DNA from: Caulobacter sp. RHG1
Lineage (GTDB): Bacteria; Pseudomonadota; Alphaproteobacteria; Caulobacterales; Caulobacteraceae
DNA length: 64,000 nt
Reading direction: 5' to 3'
NCBI RefSeq assembly: GCF_013181195.1
Contig: NZ_SMZP01000008.1
Coordinates: 124,001-188,000, forward strand
Part shown: positions 15,014-22,920 of the stretch, one piece after another
Position numbering within the stretch: the stretch's first letter is position 1
Layout of the letters: every line of letters starts with the position of its first letter
Notes under the pieces: model-generated
The model's database searches: none
What the model saw: the letters and a program-made list of their open reading frames with translations, nothing else
Told to the model about the DNA's origin: nothing
Made by a program: the position numbers and the translations under genes

Positions 15014-17890
15014 CTAAGCTTTCACGATCGCCGCATAGGCCGCCCGCGCCTCGACCTTGGCCTTGGCCAGTTTCGGCTTCAACGACTTGAACTGGGCGAC
15101 GCCGCCGGCGCGGGCCAGCAGGGTCTTGAAGGCCTTGGGCTCGGCCTCGACGTCGAGGCCGTCTTCCAGGGCGACCTTGATCAGCTGGGAGAGGTCCTGC
15201 TCCAGCCGCCAGGCCGATTCCAGTCGCGCCAAGGCGGCGTCGTCGGCCAGGCCTGCTGCGCGGAAGGCGGCCAGGGCCTCGCCGGTGTTCTGGGCCAGAG
15301 GACCGCCGTCCGCCGCGTGGGCCAGCTGCAGGAACTGGGCGGCGAACTCGATGTCGACCAAGCCGCCGGGATCCAGCTTCAGGTCCCAGTCGCCCTTCCC
15401 AGGCCGCTCGTCTTCCATCAACTGGCGCATTTCCACGACGTCCTTGGCGGTGACGGCGCGGTCGCGCGGCCGGCGCAGGGCCGCCTGGATCGCGCCCTCG
15501 GCCTGGACCTTGAAGTCCGGCGAGCTGGCCCAGATCACCCGGGCGCGGGTCAGGGCCAGGAACTCCCAGGTCTCGGCTTCTCGCGCGTAGTACTCGCCGA
15601 AGGCTCCGAAGCTGACCGCCACCGGCCCCTTGGCCCCGGACGGGCGCAGCTTCATGTCGACCTCGTAGAGCGTGCCCTCCGCCGTCGGCGCCGACAGGGC
15701 CGAGATCAGCCGCTGGGTGAAACGGGCATAGAACACCTCGGCGCTCCACCCCTTGCCATCGGACATCGCGGCGGGATCGTCGGCGACATAGACGGTCATC
15801 AGGTCGAGGTCAGACTTGGCGGTCATCTCGCGCGAGCCGGCCTTGCCCAAGGCGACCACCGCCACCTGGCCAGGGAAGGCTCCGCCCAGGCGCTCCGTCT
15901 CCAGCAGGGCCGCCGGGGCCAGGCCGCCGACGACCAGGTCGCCCAGCTCGGCGAAGGCCCGGCCGATGTCGCGGGCGTCGGCGCTGCCGCTCATCACCCG
16001 CACGCCGATGCGGAAGCTCTGGTCGCGGAACAGGCGCCGGGCAGCGTCCATGGCCCCCTCGAAGTCGGCGGGATCCCACGGCGCGACGGCCGGGGTCTCG
16101 ATCGGGCCGAAGAAGCTGGGGTCCAGCAGGGCGTCCAGGGCGGTCGGCCGCTTGGCCATGGTCTGGGCCAGGCGCGGGGCGAAGGCCATGACCTCGACGA
16201 TCAGCTCGAACAGCCGCGGCTGGGCCAGGAACAGCGACTGGATCTGCACGCCCGAACTCAAGGTCGCGAAGAAGTCGGCAAAGCGGTTGAAGGCCTGGTC
16301 GGGCGCGCCCGTCGCATTGGCCGCGTCCAGCAGGCGCGGCGCCAGGCGGGTGAAGAGCTCGCGGCCACGCTCGGTGCGGGTGGCGGCGATGTGGCCATGG
16401 TGCCAGCCGCGGATGGTGGCGGCCACGCGCTCGGGACTGGAAAAGCCCATGCGCTTGAGGGTGGCCAGGGTCTCGGGGTCGTCCTCGACGCCAGTGAACA
16501 CCAGGCTGCCGAAGCGGGAGGACAGCTCTTCCTCGCCGGCGAACAGCCGGCCATAGCGCTGATTGACGCCCTTCAGGATCTTGCCGACGGCGGCGTCGAA
16601 GCTGCGCAGATTGTCTTGCCCCCACAGGGCGGCAACCTTCTTGCGGTCGTTGTCCGACTCCGGAAGCTTGTGAGTCTGGTCATCGGCGATCATCTGGGCG
16701 CGATGCTCCAGCGCCCGCAGGTCCTGGTAGGCCTGCGTCAGCCAGGCGGCGTCCTCCGGCGTGACATGTCCGGCGGCGGCCAGGGCCTTCAGGGCGTCCA
16801 GGGTGCGCGGGCTGCGCAGGTCCGGCTGGCGGCCGCCCAGGATCAACTGCTGGGTCTGGACGAAGAACTCGATCTCGCGGATGCCGCCCCGGCCCAGCTT
16901 GAGGTCCGCGCCCTTGGCGGTCAGGCGGTCGTCGACCTTGTAGGTATGGATCTGGCGCTTGATCGAATGGATGTCGGCGATGGCCGCGAAGTCCAGGTTC
17001 TTGCGCCAGATGAATGGCTGCAGCTCATCCAGAAACGCCTGGCCCTGAGCCATATCGCCGGCCGCGATCCGGGCCTTGATGTGAGCGGCGCGCTCCCAGT
17101 TCTGGCCGACGCTCTCATAGTAGTCCATGGCCGCGTCGACCGGCATGGCGGGCGGGGTCGAGGACGGGTCGGGGCGCAGGCGCAGGTCGATGCGGAAGAC
17201 ATAGCCGTCGCCGGTGCGCTCCTGCAGCACCCGGCCCAGATGGTTGGCGATCCGCACCGCAACGGCTTGCGGCTCGTGGCCCTCCGCGACTGGCAGCTTC
17301 TCGGGCGCGTAGAAGATCGAGAAGTCGATGTCGCTGGAATAGTTCAGCTCGAACGCGCCATGCTTGCCCATGGCGATGCAGAACAGGCCCGGCGCGGGAC
17401 CGCCCTCCCCCTCCGCCACATGGGTCAGCGCCCCGCGATCGACCTCCTGGCGCACGGCCTGGGCCAGCGCGGCCTGCAATGTGGCGTCGGCGAAGCGGGT
17501 CAAGGCCCCAGTCACCTGGTCCAGGTCCCAGACGCCCGACAGGTCGCACAGGGCGGTGACCAGATGCAGGTCGGCCTTCAGCTCGCGCAGCGTCCGGCGG
17601 GCGGTCTCAAAGTCGGGCTCGGCGGCGACGGCCTCGGCGGCGGCCAGGATGGCGTTCAGGGTCTGGTCCGGATCGCCGTCCAGCAGCCGAGGCAGGCGCT
17701 GGCCGTCCCGACGCGCCAGGCTGGCCAGGTAGGACGACGCGGCGAACACCGGCGCCAGGGCCGGCCAGACCGGATCGACGCCCGCCATCGCTTCGCCGAC
17801 CCTCTTGGCGATCGCCTCATACGCCCGGTCGGCGGCCTTGGTGTCGATGATGGGGCCGCAAGGCGCCAAGCGTTCAGCGAGACGAGTCAT
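15014..17890 (-). CDS. glnE: bifunctional glutamine synthetase adenylyltransferase/deadenylylase
   Basis: GlnE adenylylates and deadenylylates glutamine synthetase to control nitrogen assimilation, in response to PII proteins. The 958-residue protein has the two-copy architecture of the family. The N-terminal nucleotidyltransferase domain has NYSSDIDFSIFY near residue 187, a GlnD_UR_UTase helical domain follows, then a second nucleotidyltransferase domain with MTAKSDLDLMTVY near residue 693 and a second helical domain to the C-terminus. Length is normal for alphaproteobacteria. Nothing is truncated. It is divergent from the M56 peptidase gene at 17998. Confidence 0.96.
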   Translation of the reverse strand: MTRLAERLAPCGPIIDTKAADRAYEAIAKRVGEAMAGVDPVWPALAPVFAASSYLASLARRDGQRLPRLLDGDPDQTLNAILAAAEAVAAEPDFETARRTLRELKADLHLVTALCDLSGVWDLDQVTGALTRFADATLQAALAQAVRQEVDRGALTHVAEGEGGPAPGLFCIAMGKHGAFELNYSSDIDFSIFYAPEKLPVAEGHEPQAVAVRIANHLGRVLQERTGDGYVFRIDLRLRPDPSSTPPAMPVDAAMDYYESVGQNWERAAHIKARIAAGDMAQGQAFLDELQPFIWRKNLDFAAIADIHSIKRQIHTYKVDDRLTAKGADLKLGRGGIREIEFFVQTQQLILGGRQPDLRSPRTLDALKALAAAGHVTPEDAAWLTQAYQDLRALEHRAQMIADDQTHKLPESDNDRKKVAALWGQDNLRSFDAAVGKILKGVNQRYGRLFAGEEELSSRFGSLVFTGVEDDPETLATLKRMGFSSPERVAATIRGWHHGHIAATRTERGRELFTRLAPRLLDAANATGAPDQAFNRFADFFATLSSGVQIQSLFLAQPRLFELIVEVMAFAPRLAQTMAKRPTALDALLDPSFFGPIETPAVAPWDPADFEGAMDAARRLFRDQSFRIGVRVMSGSADARDIGRAFAELGDLVVGGLAPAALLETERLGGAFPGQVAVVALGKAGSREMTAKSDLDLMTVYVADDPAAMSDGKGWSAEVFYARFTQRLISALSAPTAEGTLYEVDMKLRPSGAKGPVAVSFGAFGEYYAREAETWEFLALTRARVIWASSPDFKVQAEGAIQAALRRPRDRAVTAKDVVEMRQLMEDERPGKGDWDLKLDPGGLVDIEFAAQFLQLAHAADGGPLAQNTGEALAAFRAAGLADDAALARLESAWRLEQDLSQLIKVALEDGLDVEAEPKAFKTLLARAGGVAQFKSLKPKLAKAKVEARAAYAAIVKA

Positions 17891-17947
17891 GGCGGCACCG
17901 TGGCCCGCCCGGCGTCCAGCGACAAGAGTCCGGCTTGACTACGTAAT

Positions 17948-17959
17948 TTACAGTTGTAA
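17948..17959 (+). promoter_or_regulatory. BlaI/MecI-like operator upstream of the M56 gene
   Basis: TTACA-GT-TGTAA is a palindrome with a 2-base centre, 38 bp before the M56 peptidase start. It matches the TACAnnTGTA core recognised by BlaI/MecI-type repressors, the usual partners of M56/BlaR1 proteins. The repressor gene itself is not beside it. Confidence 0.5.
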
Positions 17960-17997
17960 CCATACTATCCGAGGAAACGGCCGGAACGGCATTCGCA

Positions 17998-18882
17998 ATG
18001 ATCGAGCTCTTCGCCCTCGCTTTGATCCGCGCCCAGCTGGCCGCCGCCGCGGCCGTGCTGCTGATCGTGATCCTGCGGCCGTCGGCCCGCCGCCTGTTCG
18101 GCCCGCGCCGCGCCTACGGTCTGTGGGGGATCGTGCCCGCCGCCGCGGCCGCCGCCTTCTTCCCCAGCCTGGCCGAGACCATGGGCATCGGCGCGCCGTC
18201 CCGGCCGCTGGGGGCTTCGGCGCCGATGCTGGTCGACCTGTGGCTGGCCGGCTGCGTGGTCGCAATCGCCATCCTGGTCCTGCGCGAGCGCCTGTTCCGC
18301 CGCCGGGTCAAGCAAGGCGTGGCCGGTCCCGCGGTCATGGGCGCCCTGTGGCCGCGCATCGTGCTGCCGGCCGACTTCGCCCAGCGCTTCGACGCTCGCG
18401 AGCGCGAGATGATCCAGCTGCACGAGCGCACCCACATCAATCGCGGCGACCCCATCGCCAACCTGGGCTTCGCCGCCGCTGGGGTTCTAGGCTGGTGCAA
18501 TCCGATGATCGCGCTGGGCCTGCGCCTCGTGCGCATCGACCAGGAGCTGGCCTGCGACGCCACCGTCGTGGCCCTGCGCCCCGGCATCCGCGCCGACTAC
18601 GCCAAGGCGCTGATGAAGGCCCAGCTGACCGTCGCCACCTCGCCGCTGGCCTGCGGTTGGGCCACCCATCCGCTGATCCTGCGCGTGTCGCTACTGAACA
18701 AGCGCGAGCCCAGCCTGACGCGCGACGTGGCCGGCTTCCTGACCACCACCTTCCTGGCGGTGGCGGCGATGGGCACGGTCTGGAGCATCGCTCCGCGTGG
18801 CCCCGATGCGCGCGACCTGACCCAGAGCTTTGCGGCGACCACGCCCAGCTACATGGCGCTGATTACCTGGGCCGGGCGCTAA
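17998..18882 (+). CDS. M56 (BlaR1/MecR1-like) membrane metallopeptidase
   Basis: The 294-residue membrane protein has N-terminal helices (about residues 4-26 and 78-96), then the zinc motif HERTH at residues 142-146, a match to HExxH, with the downstream acidic part RIDQELACDATVVAL typical of M56. A C-terminal hydrophobic segment (VAGFLTTTFLAVAAMGTVWS) follows. It lacks the penicillin-binding sensor domain of true BlaR1. M56 proteins cleave a repressor of the BlaI family to induce target genes; here a BlaI-like operator precedes the gene but no blaI is adjacent, which is unusual. Confidence 0.8.
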   Translation: MIELFALALIRAQLAAAAAVLLIVILRPSARRLFGPRRAYGLWGIVPAAAAAAFFPSLAETMGIGAPSRPLGASAPMLVDLWLAGCVVAIAILVLRERLFRRRVKQGVAGPAVMGALWPRIVLPADFAQRFDAREREMIQLHERTHINRGDPIANLGFAAAGVLGWCNPMIALGLRLVRIDQELACDATVVALRPGIRADYAKALMKAQLTVATSPLACGWATHPLILRVSLLNKREPSLTRDVAGFLTTTFLAVAAMGTVWSIAPRGPDARDLTQSFAATTPSYMALITWAGR

Positions 18883-18904
18883 GGCCCGCCCTCGTCAGCC
18901 CCAA

Positions 18905-20032
18905 TCAGCCGAGAAACAGCTTCACGTAGTCGTCGACTGGACGGCGGGTCAGCGTGTCGTTGATCCACACCTCGGTGGTCCCGTCCTTCTGCGGCTTCAG
19001 CAGCCGCACCCCGGCCACGCGCATACGGTCGAAGGCGCCTTCGGCCAGCTTCGGGTTCAGCACGATGTGGCGGATGTTCGAGGCGTTGGGCGCCGGCTTC
19101 AGCCTGGCGGCCCCCGCCTTCTCCAGCCCCGCAAACAGCTGGTCGGCGGCGGCGAAGGCGGCCTTGTGGCGGGCCTGGAAATCGTCCAGCGCCGCGAGCG
19201 CCAGCACCGCGGCCGGCCAGGCCTGATAGATCGTGCCGCCGAACTGATGGCGCAGGGCGCGGGCCTTGGCGATGTCGGCCTTGCTTCCCGCCAGCACCGC
19301 CCCGAACGGCGCGTCCAGATACTTATAAAGCGAGACATAGACCGTATCGAACAGGGCCGCGGTCCCGGCGATATCGTAAGCGGGCGGAGCCAGGAGCAGG
19401 CGCGCGCCGTCCAGGTGCAGGCGTATGGACTTGCCCCTGGCGTAGGCGGCGATCTCGGCCAGCAGCGCCGGCGACAGCATCTCACCACCGGCCCGTCGCA
19501 CGGGGCTCTCGAGTGAGATCGCGCCGATCTTCAGCGGATAGGGCCCGTTCTCCGCCTCGTCGACGGCGGCCTTGATCTCGTCCAGCGACGGTCCGGCGCG
19601 GCCGGGGGCGAGGTCGACGAGGTTCAGGCCCGATAGCAGCTGGGTCGCATCGCTCTCGTCGCGATAGAGATGGCTCTCGTGCTGGACGATGACCCGCGTG
19701 GCGTCGCCCGCGAGAATGCGCACGGCGACGTGGTTGGCCAGGGTGCCGGTGGGCAGGAAGGCGCAGTCCTCCTTGCCCAGCATCGCGGCGAACCGCTTCT
19801 CCAGCTCGGCCACCGCGCCGCCGGCCAGATAGCTGTCGCGCGGCTTGCCCTGCTGAACCAGATCGGCCAGGCGGGCGGCGGTCTTGACCGCATCCGGCGG
19901 GGCGCTGTCGCCGACCAGCCAGACGCTCCTGGCGTCGACGGGCGGGAACGGCGACGGCGGAGCGGCCTGGGCCAGGACGACGCCGGGCGTCAGCGCCAGC
20001 AGGGAAGCGGTCAGGAACTGGCGGCGGTCCAT
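18905..20032 (-). CDS. exported threonine-aldolase-like PLP enzyme
   Basis: The 375-residue protein belongs to the beta-eliminating lyase/threonine aldolase fold-type I family. It has FLPTGTLANHVAVR (about 92-105), the PLP ring-binding region HLDGARL (206-212) and a candidate Schiff-base Lys237 in SLYKYLDAPFGAVLAGS, which aligns with the SKGL-aP-G motif of L-threonine aldolases. Unlike those cytosolic enzymes it starts with MDRRQFLTASLLALTPGVVL, a signal peptide with twin-Arg character (weak consensus). Export of a PLP enzyme implies folding before translocation. The substrate may not be threonine. Confidence 0.8.
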   Translation of the reverse strand: MDRRQFLTASLLALTPGVVLAQAAPPSPFPPVDARSVWLVGDSAPPDAVKTAARLADLVQQGKPRDSYLAGGAVAELEKRFAAMLGKEDCAFLPTGTLANHVAVRILAGDATRVIVQHESHLYRDESDATQLLSGLNLVDLAPGRAGPSLDEIKAAVDEAENGPYPLKIGAISLESPVRRAGGEMLSPALLAEIAAYARGKSIRLHLDGARLLLAPPAYDIAGTAALFDTVYVSLYKYLDAPFGAVLAGSKADIAKARALRHQFGGTIYQAWPAAVLALAALDDFQARHKAAFAAADQLFAGLEKAGAARLKPAPNASNIRHIVLNPKLAEGAFDRMRVAGVRLLKPQKDGTTEVWINDTLTRRPVDDYVKLFLG

Positions 20033-20056
20033 ACGTATCCCCCTCGATGAAATGGC

Positions 20057-21463
20057 CTATTCGACCCGCGGCAACACCAGCGCCACCCGAAGACCCGGGC
20101 CGCTGCCATTGTATTCGCCCGGCCCCTCGGCCAACTCCAGGCGGCCGCCGTGCGAGACGGCCACGGCGCTGACCAGCGACAACCCCAAGCCCGCTCCCGG
20201 CTCGCTGCGGCTGTTCTCCAGGCGCACGAAGCGCTGGACCACGCGGGGACGGTCGGCCTCGGGCACGCCCGGGCCAGTGTCGGTGACCGAGAACTCCAGC
20301 TCGCCCGACGAGGTGCGGCGGGCGCGCAGCATGATCGCCCCGCCCTCGGGCGTGTACTTGATGGCGTTGTCGAGGATGTTGGCCAGGGCCTGGGCCAGGA
20401 ATTCGCGGTTGCCCTTGATGTTCAGGGCCGGGACGATCTCGGCCTTGAAGTCCAGACCTTTGTCCTCGCACGAGAATTCGTAGAGCTCGGCCATGTCGCC
20501 GGCCAGCTCGGAGGCGTCGAAGATGCTCTGGTCCGGGGCCGAGCCGGCGGCCTGCAGACGGGCGATGGCCAGAACGGCGTTGAAGGTCTTCAGCACCCCG
20601 TCAGCGTCCATCAGCGCCGTCTCGAGCGCCGCGACCGGATCGCCCTTGCCGTTTTCGGCGTCGATCAGGGCCACCTCCATGCGGGCGCGCAGGCGGGTCA
20701 GGGGCGAGCGCAGGTCGTGGGCGATGGCGTCGCCGGCGTGACGCAGGCCACCCATCAGGCGCTCGATCCGGTCGAGCATGTCGTTCAGGCCCTCGGCCAG
20801 CTCGTCATACTCGTCGCGCGTGCCGCGCACCCGGGCGCGAGCGTGCAGGTCGCCGGCCCGCACGTCGTTGACCACGTCGACCAGCCCTTGCATCGAGCGA
20901 CTGACGTTGCGGCTGATCAGGACCCCGCCCGCCAGGCCCAGCAGAATCACCAGCGCCCCTGCGCCCCACAGGGCCCGGACGATCTTGCGGACATACGCCT
21001 CGGAGGCGTCGACATCGGCCCCGACGAACAGGATCTCGCCCTTTTCCAGCCGCTGCTGAACGCCCCGTGCAGCGGCCTGGACCTCGGCGCCGTCCAGGTC
21101 GGTCTCGGTGACCTTGAAGCTGGCCCACTGCGGCCCGTCGCCATTGAAGTCGCCCACCGGCGACTCCTCGATCGAGCCGGAGATGCGCTTGCCGGTCTTG
21201 TCTGCCAGGAAATACAGGAACGGCCGCTCGCCGATGGCGCGCTCGACGATGGTCTGGTTCAGCGCGTCGACGCCGCCCTGGCGATAGGTCGCCTCCAGGC
21301 TCTCGAACTCGCGGCTGATCTCGGCCTGGGCGCGGCGGTTCACCTCGCCCGCCGTGGCGACATAGATATAGCCCAGGAACGCGCTGGCGGCCGCCGCGAA
21401 TAGGGCCAGGAACAGCAGGGTCAGCCGGAACGGCGTGGTGCGGAGAAGGCGCGGCAGACGCAT
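20057..21463 (-). CDS. sensor histidine kinase (two-component)
   Basis: The 468-residue kinase has a membrane helix at about 13-36, a periplasmic sensing region of about 125 residues, a second helix at about 164-184, a HAMP domain (about 185-240), a HisKA domain with His249 in AIAHDLRSPLTRLR, and a HATPase domain with N box (ALANILDNAIKYTPEGG), DTGPGVPE and a Gly-rich GAGLGLSLV. Its partner regulator is encoded upstream at 22055-22726, but a toxin-antitoxin pair lies between the two genes. The start is 6 bp after the toxin stop, suggesting one transcript. Confidence 0.92.
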   Translation of the reverse strand: MRLPRLLRTTPFRLTLLFLALFAAAASAFLGYIYVATAGEVNRRAQAEISREFESLEATYRQGGVDALNQTIVERAIGERPFLYFLADKTGKRISGSIEESPVGDFNGDGPQWASFKVTETDLDGAEVQAAARGVQQRLEKGEILFVGADVDASEAYVRKIVRALWGAGALVILLGLAGGVLISRNVSRSMQGLVDVVNDVRAGDLHARARVRGTRDEYDELAEGLNDMLDRIERLMGGLRHAGDAIAHDLRSPLTRLRARMEVALIDAENGKGDPVAALETALMDADGVLKTFNAVLAIARLQAAGSAPDQSIFDASELAGDMAELYEFSCEDKGLDFKAEIVPALNIKGNREFLAQALANILDNAIKYTPEGGAIMLRARRTSSGELEFSVTDTGPGVPEADRPRVVQRFVRLENSRSEPGAGLGLSLVSAVAVSHGGRLELAEGPGEYNGSGPGLRVALVLPRVE

Positions 21464-21469
21464 GGGACT

Positions 21470-21784
21470 CTAGGATTTCTTGCCGAGCAGCGCGGCGATG
21501 TTCTGGCGAGTGTCGAGAATGCGAAGGACGTGAATGCCGTCTCCGTCCGGCAGCGGCTCGTAGACGGTCTTCCACGGATAGACGGTGAAGACGCTAGGAT
21601 CGCCCCTGAAGATCTGCTCCACACGCCCTAGCCTCGGACGACGCGCCAAGCGAGCGATGCTGGCATTTATGCGATCGATCACGGCCTGAGCCCGCTCCTC
21701 CCCGGCGTCGAGCGCGATCCAAAGCGCCAGACGGGCGACATCCGTTCGCGCTTTGACGCTGAACTCGACTCTCGCCCCCATCAT
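21470..21784 (-). CDS. ParE/RelE-family toxin
   Basis: The 104-residue protein matches the ParE/RelE fold: VEFSVKARTDVARLALWIAL at the N-terminus, a central helix with AQAVIDRINASIARLARRPR, LGRVEQIFRGD, and a C-terminal strand IHVLRILDTRQNIAALL. ParE proteins poison gyrase and RelE proteins cleave mRNA; which applies cannot be told. ATGs at 21784 and 21781 are both possible; they lie 7-10 bp after the antitoxin stop. Inserted between a response-regulator gene and its kinase gene. Confidence 0.85.
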   Translation of the reverse strand: MMGARVEFSVKARTDVARLALWIALDAGEERAQAVIDRINASIARLARRPRLGRVEQIFRGDPSVFTVYPWKTVYEPLPDGDGIHVLRILDTRQNIAALLGKKS

Positions 21785-21791
21785 TTGGACG

Positions 21792-22022
21792 CTATCGGCC
21801 CTCTTTGCGGAGTTGTTCGCGGACTTCGTCCATGACCGCCTCGGGATCCCAAGGCACGCTCTTACCCTCGGCGAATTCCTGGCGCGCTCGGTCCAGAGAC
21901 TCATTGATCTCGTCGAGATTGCGAACGATCCAGGCGTCCCATTCCGCCTTGGTCGGCATGGGACCATAGATACCCGACAGGTCGTCGGCGTCGTCAGCCT
22001 CGGGTTTGGCGGGCTTGTTCAT
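21792..22022 (-). CDS. antitoxin partner of the ParE-type toxin
   Basis: The 76-residue acidic protein precedes the toxin gene by 7 bp on the same strand. It has a long helical middle (EWDAWIVRNLDEINESLDRA) and a second helix ending in EQLRKEGR. The usual ribbon-helix-helix N-terminus is not obvious, so the DNA-binding class is undetermined, but size, charge and position fit the antitoxin of a type II module. Identification depends on the adjacent toxin. Confidence 0.7.
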   Translation of the reverse strand: MNKPAKPEADDADDLSGIYGPMPTKAEWDAWIVRNLDEINESLDRARQEFAEGKSVPWDPEAVMDEVREQLRKEGR

Positions 22023-22054
22023 GGTCTGATCCTACCACGCCCCTGCCCCGTCGC

Positions 22055-22726
22055 CTACGGATCCAGCCGATAGCCCGCGCCACGCACGGTCTGCAGCATG
22101 GCGCGGTCGAAGCCCTTGTCGATCTTCGAGCGCAGGCGCGAGATGTGCACGTCGATGACGTTGGTCTGCGGGTCGAAGTGGTATTCCCAGACCTTCTCCA
22201 GCAGCATGGTGCGGGTCACCGACTGGCCGGCGTGGCGCATCATGAACTCCAGCAGTTGGAATTCGCGCGGCTGCAGGTCGATCTCCTTGCCTTGCCGATG
22301 GACCGTCCGGTTGATCAGGTTCATCTCCAGCTCGCCGACCTTCAGAGTGGTCGCGACGGCGCCCGTCTCACGGCGGCGTGACAGGGCCTCGACCCGGGCC
22401 ATCAGCTCGGGGAAGGCGTAGGGCTTGACCAGATAGTCGTCGGCGCCGGCGCGCAGGCCGGTGACGCGGTCGCTCACCTCGCCCAGAGCCGAGAGGAACA
22501 GAACCGGCGTCTGGTCGCCCTCGCGGCGCAGGGTCTCGACCACCTGAACGCCATCCATCTTCGGCATCATGCGGTCGACGATCAGCACGTCGAAGCCGCC
22601 CTTCTGAGCGACGCCCAGGCCGGCCTCGCCGTCGGGCGCATGCTCGACCTCGTAACCGGCTTCCTTCAGGCCGTGCGCCATGGCGGCGGCGGCTTCCAGG
22701 TCGTCCTCGATAATCAGTATACGCAT
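22055..22726 (-). CDS. OmpR-family response regulator
   Basis: The 223-residue protein has a receiver domain with the acidic pair in IIEDD, phosphoacceptor Asp51 in LIVDRMMPKMDG and switch Lys in YLVKPYAFPEL. A C-terminal winged-helix DNA-binding domain (QPREFQLLEFMMRHAGQSVT, then VIDVHISRLRSKID) follows. It should be phosphorylated by the kinase at 20057-21463. The ATG at 22726 starts the receiver directly; an in-frame ATG at 22741 would add five residues. The first gene of the RR-antitoxin-toxin-kinase string. Confidence 0.93.
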   Translation of the reverse strand: MRILIIEDDLEAAAAMAHGLKEAGYEVEHAPDGEAGLGVAQKGGFDVLIVDRMMPKMDGVQVVETLRREGDQTPVLFLSALGEVSDRVTGLRAGADDYLVKPYAFPELMARVEALSRRRETGAVATTLKVGELEMNLINRTVHRQGKEIDLQPREFQLLEFMMRHAGQSVTRTMLLEKVWEYHFDPQTNVIDVHISRLRSKIDKGFDRAMLQTVRGAGYRLDP

Positions 22727-22862
22727 CAGCGAGCCCCTCATGCGCTGGGACAGAAACGACGGAACGGTCGACGTTCTCTCGATTCTGGCCGCCGCGCGAC
22801 TGTCGGAACGGTTGATAGCCGTTTCGACGACCGCCGTAACTTAAACCTTGGACAGATACGAA

Positions 22863-22895
22863 AAAGCCCCGCTCCGGCGAACCGGAACGGGGCTT
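22863..22895 (-). terminator. rho-independent terminator of the DegP gene
   Basis: AAAGCCCCGCTCCGG and CCGGAACGGGGCTTT pair around a CGAA loop with one mismatch. On the minus strand the stem is followed by TTTTT, 26 bp after the protease stop, so it ends the minus-strand transcript and separates it from the response-regulator operon. Confidence 0.85.
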
Positions 22896-22920
22896 TCGTC
22901 GTCTGAACCTTGAGACCGCC

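Noticed and set aside
15317..17938. Very long open frame antisense to glnE (873 codons)
   Set aside because: It mirrors glnE. In GC-rich DNA the opposite strand of a real gene often stays open. The product is Gln/Arg/Gly-rich with no domain, while glnE has full motifs.
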